In this document: in pieces, positions 8,766-15,930 of the stretch
How the letters are laid out: each line of letters starts with the position of its first letter
Numbering within the stretch: the first letter of the stretch is position 1
NCBI RefSeq assembly: GCF_022842375.1
Contig: NZ_JALHPR010000019.1
Location: 25,311-89,310, forward strand
Direction: 5' to 3'
DNA: 64,000 bases
Origin: Elioraea sp.
Lineage (GTDB): Bacteria > Pseudomonadota > Alphaproteobacteria > Acetobacterales > Acetobacteraceae
Position numbers and translations under genes: made by a program
The notes under the pieces: generated by a model
The model's database searches: none
What the model saw: the letters and a program-made list of their open reading frames with translations, nothing else
Told to the model about the DNA's origin: nothing

Positions 8766-10139
8766 ATGTCGCGTGCGGCCTGCCGCTGCGGCCTTTGCTG
8801 CATCACTCCGCCGATGATGCTCGAAAACATCGCCGCGCGCGCCAAGCGCCCCTCGCTGAAGCGCTGGGCCGAGGATACGCTCGCCGTCACGCGCAGCCTC
8901 CGCGAAACCCGCCTCGCCGCCTCGGCGCCTGACCCTGAGCCCGAGCAGGCCGCCCGGAAGCGCGCGGGCGGCAGGCAGCGGGCCGTCTATTCCGCCCGGC
9001 AGGGCCAGTCGCTGCCCGGCACGCTGATCCGCCCCGAAGGCGCCCCGCCGACGGGAGACGCAGCCGTGGACGAGGCCTTCGAGGGCGCGGGCACCACCTA
9101 CGATTTCTTCAAGTCGGTGTTCGGCCACGCCGGGCTCGACGGCGCCGACATGCGGATGGTCAGCACCGTCCATTACGGCCGCGGCTATGACAACGCGTTC
9201 TGGAACGGCAGGCAGATGGTGTACGGCGACGGGGATGGCGAGGTGTTCCTCCGCTTCACCCGCAGCCTCGACGTGATCGCGCATGAGCTTGCCCACGGCG
9301 TGCTCGAATTCACGGCCAACCTGGTCTACTGGGAACAGCCCGGTGCGCTGAACGAACATTTCGCCGATGTGATGGGCAGCCTGGTGAAGCAGTGGCACGC
9401 CAAGACCAAGGCAGCCGATGCCGATTGGCTGATCGGCGCGGAACTGCTCGGCCCCGAGGTGAAGCAGGCGCCCGGCATCGCGCTGGGCCTGCGCAGCCTG
9501 AAGGCGCCGGGCACCGCCTACGACGACCCGTTGCTCGGCCGTGACACGCAGCCGGCGCACATGCGCGATCTCTATCGCGGCGTGTCGGATTCGGGCGGGG
9601 TGCACATCAACTCCGGCATCCCCAACGTGGTGTTCCACCGCGTCGCCACCGGCTTCGGCGGCTATGCCTGGGAGAAGGCCGGCCGCATCTGGTGGCGCGC
9701 CTTCACCGAGAAGGGGCGGATGAGCCAGCGCGCCTCGTTCCGCGAGGCGGCGAAGGAGACGATCGAGGTCGCGGGCATCCTCTACGACGCGAAGGCAGCG
9801 AAACTCGTCGCCGCGGCGTGGGACAGCGTCGGCGTCGTGCCGACCGCCATCCGCAAGCCGAAGGTGGAGGCAGTGGAGGCGCCCCAAAAGGCGCCCCAGA
9901 AGGCGCCCCCAAAGACGCCACCCAGGAAAGTGCCACCGAAGAAGACGCCAGGGCCCAAGAAGGCGCCCCCGAAGACGACGACGCCGAAGAAAGCCCCGCC
10001 GAAGACGGCCCCGAAGAAGGCGCCGCTGAAGAAGCCGGCCCCGAAGAAGACCGCCCCCAAGCCGGCACCGAAACGGGCCCCTGCCCGCGCGGCCGCCGCC
10101 CTGCCGGCGCGCAGCGTGAGGGCAACGCGCCGTGGCTGA
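8766..10139 (+). CDS. Protealysin-like M4 metalloprotease with long Lys/Pro/Ala-rich tail
   Basis: A 457-aa thermolysin-family (M4) zinc protease. The N-terminus has the short propeptide typical of protealysin-like proteases (CITPPMMLENIA), and the mature region begins near GTLIRPEGAPPTGD..VDEAF. The zinc site is HELAH (H173-H177), with the third ligand in GALNEHFAD and the catalytic His further on (GVHINSGIPN). From about residue 365 to the end there is an unusual ~90-residue tail of KAPPKK/PKKAP repeats ending in a basic Arg/Ala stretch; ordinary protealysins stop before this. There is no classical signal peptide, as is usual for this subgroup. The start is supported by GAGGAG upstream. The next gene, overlapping by eight bases, encodes an emfourin-like inhibitor, matching the known protealysin operon layout. 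Confidence 0.94.
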   Translation: MSRAACRCGLCCITPPMMLENIAARAKRPSLKRWAEDTLAVTRSLRETRLAASAPDPEPEQAARKRAGGRQRAVYSARQGQSLPGTLIRPEGAPPTGDAAVDEAFEGAGTTYDFFKSVFGHAGLDGADMRMVSTVHYGRGYDNAFWNGRQMVYGDGDGEVFLRFTRSLDVIAHELAHGVLEFTANLVYWEQPGALNEHFADVMGSLVKQWHAKTKAADADWLIGAELLGPEVKQAPGIALGLRSLKAPGTAYDDPLLGRDTQPAHMRDLYRGVSDSGGVHINSGIPNVVFHRVATGFGGYAWEKAGRIWWRAFTEKGRMSQRASFREAAKETIEVAGILYDAKAAKLVAAAWDSVGVVPTAIRKPKVEAVEAPQKAPQKAPPKTPPRKVPPKKTPGPKKAPPKTTTPKKAPPKTAPKKAPLKKPAPKKTAPKPAPKRAPARAAAALPARSVRATRRG

Positions 10140-10398
10140 GCGCATCGCCTCCGTCACCATCGTCCGCACCGGCGGTGTCGGCGGCATGACGCGCCGGCGG
10201 ACGGTCGATGGCGCCTCGCTCACCGACGCGCAGGCCAAGGCGCTCGCCGCCCTCGCGGGCTCGCCGCCGCGTCCACCGGCGCGCGGGGCCGACAGGTTCA
10301 GCTTCGCCATCACCCTTGCCTACGCGGGCGGTGCGACGCGCGAGCTCGCCCTGCCCGAGGATGCCGTGCCGGACGCGCTGGCCGACATCATCCGCTGA
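10132..10398 (+). CDS. Emfourin-like protealysin inhibitor
   Basis: An 88-aa protein starting at GTG 10132 inside the end of the M4 protease gene. It has the emfourin pattern: an early strand SVTIVRTGGVGGMTRRRTVD, a DAQAKALAAL helix, then a beta pair ending FAITLAYAGGATRELALPED and DALADII. Emfourins are cytoplasmic proteins encoded next to protealysin-like proteases and inhibit them by occupying the active-site cleft. The coupling (8-base overlap) implies protease and inhibitor are made together. The assignment rests on sequence style plus position; length is slightly below the ~100 aa usual for the family. Confidence 0.82.
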   Translation: MAERIASVTIVRTGGVGGMTRRRTVDGASLTDAQAKALAALAGSPPRPPARGADRFSFAITLAYAGGATRELALPEDAVPDALADIIR

Positions 10399-10493
10399 GC
10401 CGCCCTCCAGCGGGCGATTGACCTGCAACAACGCGCCGTGCCCGCCTGTGGCCCATCGTCCCCCACGCGTCATAACGACACCCGGGGGACGCC

Positions 10494-12014
10494 ATGGCTT
10501 CGCCAGAGAGCTACATCCTGTTCAGCCAGACATCGCGGCCCTTCGGCACGCGTGACCTTTGGGGTCCCGAGGGCCTCCCAGGCGGCATCGCAGGGTCGGT
10601 GCCGGGGCTGATAAACGGCATCGTCACCGACGTGCCGCTCTCAGCCTTCGACGCGTTCCAGGGCACCGAGTTCGTCAGGGGCGACTGGGCGCTGTTCGAC
10701 CTTGTCGCGGCCGGCCAGAGCGCGACGAGCGCGGCGCTGACGGGCGCGATCGACGCCGCCGCCGTCACGGCTGATGGAAGGGTCTTCGTCGCGCCGCCCG
10801 GGCCGCGGAACCCGCAGGTCGCCTTCGATGCCGACCCTTCCGGCGGCGTCTCGATCGTGCTGGCAGACCGCGACTGGAACGGCATCAAGAACGTCGAGGT
10901 GTTCCTGACCAACGCCGCGCTCGTTTATGACGGACCGGAACCGGACGTGTTCATCCGCAACGTCGTCGACGTGCGGGTGAAGCTCGGCGACAGCCTCGTA
11001 ACCGAGGAAGGGCCACCACGCTACGCCTCGATCGTGATCGAGAACGTCAAGCGGGGCGAGATCGACGCCGCGGAACTCGGCCAGTTGCATGCAACGGTGT
11101 CCTTCGCCTCCAACGGCGAGGGCTGGGGCAACACCTTCGTCATCAAGGGCAACGGGAGCAGCATCACGCTGCTGCCAGGCGACTGGGCGGGTGGGACGAC
11201 AGCACTCGACGGATTTCGCAACATCGTGAACGACGGCAGCCTTACGCACGTCGTCGTGACCATGGCCGGCGACAGCAGCTTCGACGCCCGCGCCGTGAAG
11301 GCGATGACGGACGTGCGCGCCGGCGAGGACGCCGGCTTCCTTTACGTCCGGTGGGACGGGATAGGCTACGATGCGAGCGACGCCGGCGACGCGCTGTCGG
11401 TCACCTTCGATGCGCTGGCGGCGCGCATCGACCTCGGCCTCCATCTCGCCCTGCCGGGGCCAGTGCCCGCGCTCGGGCCCGTGACACTGTGGCGCGACGG
11501 TGTCGTGATCGAAACGGTCAATCCGGCCTTCGTCGAGACCGTCCTCGACGTCGACCCCGGCACAGGGGAGCAGCGCCTCATCGTGACGGTCGACTGGCTT
11601 GCCTCGCGCAGCTTCGACACGATGACGATCGAGGGGCTCGGCAGTCTCGGCGCGCCGGTCGCGGAATTCGGTGGCGCGTTCCGGCCCAGATCGATCGTCA
11701 TCGCCGAGACGCCCGGTCGGCTCACGGGCAGCGACGGTTCCGGCAGCCTGCTCGTGGCCGGGCCCGGCGTGAACGTGTTCCGCTACGCCTACGGCGACAA
11801 CGTCGACACGATCTGGAACTTCGAGAGGGGCCAGGACGTTCTGGTGCTCGAGGCCGCGGCGGATGCGCGGATCTTCGAGACGGAAGACGGCACGGTGGTG
11901 TTGTTCGACAGCCCGTACAACCCTCCGTACGACCCGCCCATCGACGAACGCAACGGCATCACCCTCGTCGGTGTGCGTGACCTCGCCATCGGCACCGACA
12001 TCATCTTCGCCTGA
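10494..12014 (+). CDS. Secreted-type paralog 1 (RTX-like C-terminus), function unknown
   Basis: A 506-aa acidic, Gly/Asp-rich protein, first of three tandem paralogs. There is no N-terminal signal peptide. It opens with SYILFSQTSRPFGTRDLWGP, shared with paralogs 2 and 3. The central core contains DRDWNGIKNVEVFL, VVDVRVKLGD, IENVKRGEIDA and SNGEGWGNTFV. A beta-rich insert follows (about residues 300-385). The C-terminal part reads FRYAYGDNVDTIWNFERGQDVLVLE, resembling the last RTX repeat region of type I secretion substrates, and the protein ends GTDIIFA, an acidic residue followed by hydrophobics. Inference: a type-I-secreted surface or extracellular protein. No secretion ABC transporter is in the window. 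It could alternatively be a structural or storage protein. I know no named family for it. Confidence 0.75.
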   Translation: MASPESYILFSQTSRPFGTRDLWGPEGLPGGIAGSVPGLINGIVTDVPLSAFDAFQGTEFVRGDWALFDLVAAGQSATSAALTGAIDAAAVTADGRVFVAPPGPRNPQVAFDADPSGGVSIVLADRDWNGIKNVEVFLTNAALVYDGPEPDVFIRNVVDVRVKLGDSLVTEEGPPRYASIVIENVKRGEIDAAELGQLHATVSFASNGEGWGNTFVIKGNGSSITLLPGDWAGGTTALDGFRNIVNDGSLTHVVVTMAGDSSFDARAVKAMTDVRAGEDAGFLYVRWDGIGYDASDAGDALSVTFDALAARIDLGLHLALPGPVPALGPVTLWRDGVVIETVNPAFVETVLDVDPGTGEQRLIVTVDWLASRSFDTMTIEGLGSLGAPVAEFGGAFRPRSIVIAETPGRLTGSDGSGSLLVAGPGVNVFRYAYGDNVDTIWNFERGQDVLVLEAAADARIFETEDGTVVLFDSPYNPPYDPPIDERNGITLVGVRDLAIGTDIIFA

Positions 12015-12026
12015 GGGGAACACGCC

Positions 12027-13301
12027 ATGGCATCGTCAAACTACGTCCTGTTCAGCCAGACCTCGCGGCCCTCCGGCACGCGCGACCTCTGGGGGCCGAC
12101 AGGACTTCCCGGCGGCACGGCGGGCTCCGTCCCCGGCCTGATCGACGGCGCGGCGGGCGCGTTTCCGCGCTCGGCATTCAATGCCTTCGGCGGAACCGAG
12201 TTCGTCCGGCCGGACTGGGCTTTGTTCGACTTCGCGCCGTTTGGCGAGACCGACGCCGAAGCCGTACTGACCGGCGCGATCTGGGCCGGTGGCCCTGAAG
12301 TTGGCGTCGTGTCCGATGGCCGCGTCTTCTCAGGCCCCGAGAGCGCCAGGAACCCGACCTTCACGACGATCGACCTGACGGTCTCTGGAACGGTGTTCCT
12401 CGGCCTGGCGGATGAGGACTGGAACGGCGTGAAGAACGTCGAGGTCGCCTTGACCAGCGCGGGCCTGAACGCCGACACGACGGTCGTCTCCGTGCGCAAC
12501 ATCGTGGATGTCCGCATCAGCATCGGTGACGATCCCCCGCCAGCCCAGCCGCCGATACCGCCGATCTTCACGGCCGAGGTGTACATCTCGAACGTCAAGC
12601 GCGGCGAACTCGATGCCAGCGCCTCGCCCTACCCTGTCCGTGCCAACATCAGCCTCACCTCGAACGGCCCTGACTGGGGAAACACCTTCGTGGTGGACGG
12701 CTCGGCGTTCGACGACAGCGTATGGATCCGGCGCGGCGACTGGAATGCGGAGAAGACGACGCTGGACGGCTTCAGGAACCTCGTCAACGATGGCCGATAC
12801 AGCCTCATCGTGGCGGACCTCGGCGAGGGCAATGACCGGTTCGATGCCGGCCTGCTCTTCGACTTCGACGGGCCGATCGCGGGCAGCGCGCCGCTCGCAC
12901 GCACCGACATCCGCCTGGGGCCTGATCGGGGGAGCGCGGATTTCATGCTGTCGGACGGCTTCGAGCTTTCTGACCGGTTCCTGCGAACAGCCTCCACGAG
13001 CGGCGACCGGCTGATCTGCTCCGACGGGCCGGACCTGATCCGTTACGCACGCGGTGATGGCACGGACCGGATCGATCGGTTCGATCCGGCAAGGGACCGG
13101 ATCGTTCTCGAGGGGTTCGACCCCGCCGAAATCGCCGTGTTCGACGTCTGGCGCGCGGGTGACCGGCTCGGCCCCGCGGCACTCATCCTCTTCGACGTCG
13201 GCGATCTTCAGGCCGGTCTCAACGCCTACGCGACCAGCCAGGCGATCCTGGTCACCGACATGTCCGCGCCAGCGGTCTCATCCGCGTTGATCTTTGCGTG
13301 A
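12027..13301 (+). CDS. Secreted-type paralog 2 (RTX-like C-terminus), short form
   Basis: A 424-aa paralog starting 12 bases after paralog 1. It shares the N-terminus (NYVLFSQTSRPSGTRDLWGP), TEFVRPDWALFDF, the core (DEDWNGVKNVEVAL, IVDVRISIGD, ISNVKRGELDA, SNGPDWGNTFVV), TLDGFRNLVNDGRYSL and GEGNDRFDAG. After the core it passes directly to the RTX-like end (DLIRYARGDGTDRIDRFD, then DRIVLEGFD); the ~100-residue beta-rich module of paralogs 1, 3 and 4 is missing. It ends SSALIFA. A proline-rich segment (about residues 173-180) lies inside the core. No signal peptide is seen. Its job is presumably the same as its neighbours', but unknown. Confidence 0.75.
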   Translation: MASSNYVLFSQTSRPSGTRDLWGPTGLPGGTAGSVPGLIDGAAGAFPRSAFNAFGGTEFVRPDWALFDFAPFGETDAEAVLTGAIWAGGPEVGVVSDGRVFSGPESARNPTFTTIDLTVSGTVFLGLADEDWNGVKNVEVALTSAGLNADTTVVSVRNIVDVRISIGDDPPPAQPPIPPIFTAEVYISNVKRGELDASASPYPVRANISLTSNGPDWGNTFVVDGSAFDDSVWIRRGDWNAEKTTLDGFRNLVNDGRYSLIVADLGEGNDRFDAGLLFDFDGPIAGSAPLARTDIRLGPDRGSADFMLSDGFELSDRFLRTASTSGDRLICSDGPDLIRYARGDGTDRIDRFDPARDRIVLEGFDPAEIAVFDVWRAGDRLGPAALILFDVGDLQAGLNAYATSQAILVTDMSAPAVSSALIFA

Positions 13302-13312
13302 GGGAATCCAGC

Positions 13313-14890
13313 ATGTCGTCATCGTCGAGCTACGTCCTGTTCAGCCAGACCTCGCGACCCTTCGGCACACGTGACCTCTGGGGGCCCGCAGGGCTGCCAG
13401 GCGACACGGCGGGCGCGGTCGCGGGGCTGGTCAACGGCGTTGTCACGGACTTTCCGCTGTCCGCCTTCACCGCGTTCACGGGAACGGACGTGCGCCGGTC
13501 CGACTGGGCGCTGCTCGCGCTCGGCCCCACGGCCGATACCGCCGTCGGCGACGGGCGCGTGTTCGATGCGCCGGCGGGTCCCCGCAACCCTGAGGCGTTG
13601 CTTGCGCTCGACCCTGCCGCCGCCATCGTCGTGCAGCTGGCGGACGCTGACTGGAACGGCATCAAGAACCTCGAGCTGTTCCTCGGCGCTGAGGACATGG
13701 CCGATGGCCAGAATGGCATCTTCGGAGCGGTGATCACGCGCAACATCGTCGATGTCCGCGTGAAGATCGGAGACGGGCGCGCGGCACCCGAGGACCCCGT
13801 GGGGGGCGTCTACGTCGACATCGAGAACGTCAAGCGCGGCGAGATCGACGCGACCGAGTCACCGCACGCCGTCGCCGCGACAGTGACACTCACCTCGAAC
13901 GGGCCAGGCTGGGGCAATACCTTCGCCGTGTTCGGCTCGGAGCATGGTGACACCCTCGCGGTCTGGCGGGGCGGGTGGGACGCACCGAAGACCACGCTCG
14001 ACGGATTTCGCACCCTCGCGAATGACGGGCGGCACAGCCTCGTGGTGGCCGAGCTCGGCGCGGGGAATGACCGGTTCGATGCCGGACCGCTGATCATCAC
14101 GGACAGCGAGGGCAACAGCTGGCAACGCGCCGAAGCCGTGCGCGCGCAAACCGACATCCGCATGGGACCCGACGGCGGGGGGCTGCGCATCCTGTCGGAG
14201 AGCTTCAGCCCGCCGGACTGGTACCCGCTCGATCCGTCCGCCCTCGGCATCTACCCGACGCGCGAGATGACCCTGTTCTTCGAGCCAGTCGAAGACCCAA
14301 ACAACGCCGGGGAGTTCGTCTTTCCGGCCATCAGCTTCGACGCGACGTTCCTGCTGAACGGCAGGGTGGTTGCCGAGATGCGCCTCGAGGGACCTGGCGG
14401 CGATCAAGCGGGCACCGACTGGAGCGGCAATCCGGTCGCTGTCGTCCCGCTGTCCCTCGGCGGCCAGTTCTTCGACACACTGAGCCTCGCCTTCCTGCCG
14501 GGCAACGAGGCCGAGTTGCGAAGCTTCTCCCAGCCCGAAGGCATCTACGGCATCGACACGACCGGTGGTGATCGCGTCATCAGCTCGGATGGGGCGGACG
14601 TGCTCCGCTACGCCGCCGGCGACGGCGTCGACCGGGTGGAGCGGTTCGACCCGGTCCTGGATAGGATCGTGCTGGAAGGCATCGCGCGCGACAACGTCGT
14701 GGTGCTCGGCGGGGTCGGTGACTTCTCCGGCACCGGTCTCGGCTTCGGCGCGCTGGTCCTGACCGACCTCGCGAGCCTGCCACCGCCCGGCATGGGGCCA
14801 GGCACGATCGAGAACTTCGTGACCGACGCGGCGATCTTCCTGCCCGGCACCTCTGCAGCCGCGGTCGAGGCAGCGCTCATCTTCGCCTGA
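13313..14890 (+). CDS. Secreted-type paralog 3 (RTX-like C-terminus), long form
   Basis: A 525-aa paralog. The ATG at 13313 is preferred because it places SYVLFSQTSRPFGTRDLWGP at the same N-terminal position as in its siblings; a GTG at 13298 is an alternative adding five residues. Core motifs are ADWNGIKNLELFL, NIVDVRVKIGD, IENVKRGEIDA, SNGPGWGNTF and TLDGFRTLANDGRHSL. The beta-rich module lies at about residues 310-410 (ISFDATFLLNGRVVAEM ... FFDTLSLAFL). The RTX-like end is DVLRYAAGDGVDRVERFDPV.DRIVLEGI, and the last residues are VEAALIFA. It is closest to paralog 2 in the linker GAGNDRFDAG. It forms one unit with the two genes upstream, with gaps of 11-12 bases. Confidence 0.75.
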   Translation: MSSSSSYVLFSQTSRPFGTRDLWGPAGLPGDTAGAVAGLVNGVVTDFPLSAFTAFTGTDVRRSDWALLALGPTADTAVGDGRVFDAPAGPRNPEALLALDPAAAIVVQLADADWNGIKNLELFLGAEDMADGQNGIFGAVITRNIVDVRVKIGDGRAAPEDPVGGVYVDIENVKRGEIDATESPHAVAATVTLTSNGPGWGNTFAVFGSEHGDTLAVWRGGWDAPKTTLDGFRTLANDGRHSLVVAELGAGNDRFDAGPLIITDSEGNSWQRAEAVRAQTDIRMGPDGGGLRILSESFSPPDWYPLDPSALGIYPTREMTLFFEPVEDPNNAGEFVFPAISFDATFLLNGRVVAEMRLEGPGGDQAGTDWSGNPVAVVPLSLGGQFFDTLSLAFLPGNEAELRSFSQPEGIYGIDTTGGDRVISSDGADVLRYAAGDGVDRVERFDPVLDRIVLEGIARDNVVVLGGVGDFSGTGLGFGALVLTDLASLPPPGMGPGTIENFVTDAAIFLPGTSAAAVEAALIFA

Positions 14891-14975
14891 GGGCGACGCC
14901 CCGCGCGTCAACGGCCGCCTTTCTTTCGCCGCCGCGCGCCCCTATCTGCTGCGCCGCAGCAACAGGTGGACGGTG

Positions 14976-15857
14976 ATGCAGGAAATCCTGACGGCGAGTG
15001 ACACACACGGGCAGGACATCCGCGCACGCGCCGCGCGGTTCATCCTCGCCCCGCTCACGCAGCGCATCATCATCGCGCTCATCCTCGCCAACGCCGTGAC
15101 GCTCGGGCTCGAGACGTCGGCGTCGATCATGGCGCGCTGGGGCGGCCTTCTCACCACGCTCGACCGCGCGTTCCTCTATGTCTTCACCGTCGAGATCGCG
15201 ATCCGCATCTTCGCCTTCCGCGGCCGCTTCTTCCGCGACCCGTGGGGGGTGTTCGACCTCGTGGTCGTCGCCATCGCCTGGGCGCCAGCGACGGGGCCAC
15301 TCTCGGTGCTGCGGGCACTGCGCGTGCTCCGCGTCCTCCGCCTCATCTCGATGGTGCCGCGGCTGCGCATCGTGGTGGAGGCGATGCTGCATGCCATCCC
15401 CGGCATCGGCGCCGTCGGGCTGCTGCTCGTGATCGTCTATTACGTCTGCGCAGTGATCGCGACGAAGCTGTTCGGCCCCTCGCACCCCGAGTTCTTCGGC
15501 ACGATCGGCGAGAGCATGTACTCGCTGTTCCAGATCATGACGCTGGAAAGCTGGTCGATGGGCATCGTCCGCCCGGTGATGGAGGTCTCGCCCCATGCGT
15601 GGGCGTTCTTCGTACCGTTCATCCTGCTCACCACCTTCGTGGTGCTGAACCTGTTCATCGGCATCATCGTCGAGAGCATCCAGACGCTCAGGAAAGCGTA
15701 CGACAAGGCGGAGGAGGACGCGGCAGGTGCATCGGCCGCGGCGGACGCCTCCGCCGCGCGCGCCGAAAGCCACAACGACGCGCAGGCCGTGCTGCGCGAG
15801 CTCCGCGCGCTGCGCGAGGAGGTGGCGGGGCTGAAGGCGGTGCTGGCGAAGCCCTGA
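14976..15857 (+). CDS. Voltage-gated sodium channel, bacterial NaV type
   Basis: A 293-aa single-domain six-helix ion channel. S1 is IIIALILANAVTLGLE. S4 is the arginine ladder LSVLRALRVLRVLRL, continuing into ISMVPRLRIVV. The pore carries TLESWSMG at residues 189-196, identical to the selectivity filter of the structurally known NavAb channel and indicating Na+ selectivity. S6 is FVVLNLFIGIIVESI, followed by a C-terminal acidic, Ala-rich helix ending in a heptad-like coiled coil (VLRELRALREEVAGLKAVL) expected to hold the tetramer. The start is ATG 14976, after AGGTGG; GTG 14973 is also possible. It follows the secreted paralogs on the same strand after 85 bases. Its role may be in motility, pH or Na+ signalling, but the sequence does not say. 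Confidence 0.95.
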   Translation: MQEILTASDTHGQDIRARAARFILAPLTQRIIIALILANAVTLGLETSASIMARWGGLLTTLDRAFLYVFTVEIAIRIFAFRGRFFRDPWGVFDLVVVAIAWAPATGPLSVLRALRVLRVLRLISMVPRLRIVVEAMLHAIPGIGAVGLLLVIVYYVCAVIATKLFGPSHPEFFGTIGESMYSLFQIMTLESWSMGIVRPVMEVSPHAWAFFVPFILLTTFVVLNLFIGIIVESIQTLRKAYDKAEEDAAGASAAADASAARAESHNDAQAVLRELRALREEVAGLKAVLAKP

Positions 15858-15930
15858 CCGCAGGGATAGTCGCCGCGGGGGTTCCTGAACGAGGCGGCCC
15901 GCGCTACAGCACGGTGCGAGGAGAGATGCG

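Noticed and set aside
12027..13301. Paralog 2 as a truncated pseudogene
   Set aside because: Although shorter, it has an intact N-terminus, core and RTX-like C-terminus in one frame; it lacks a single internal module.
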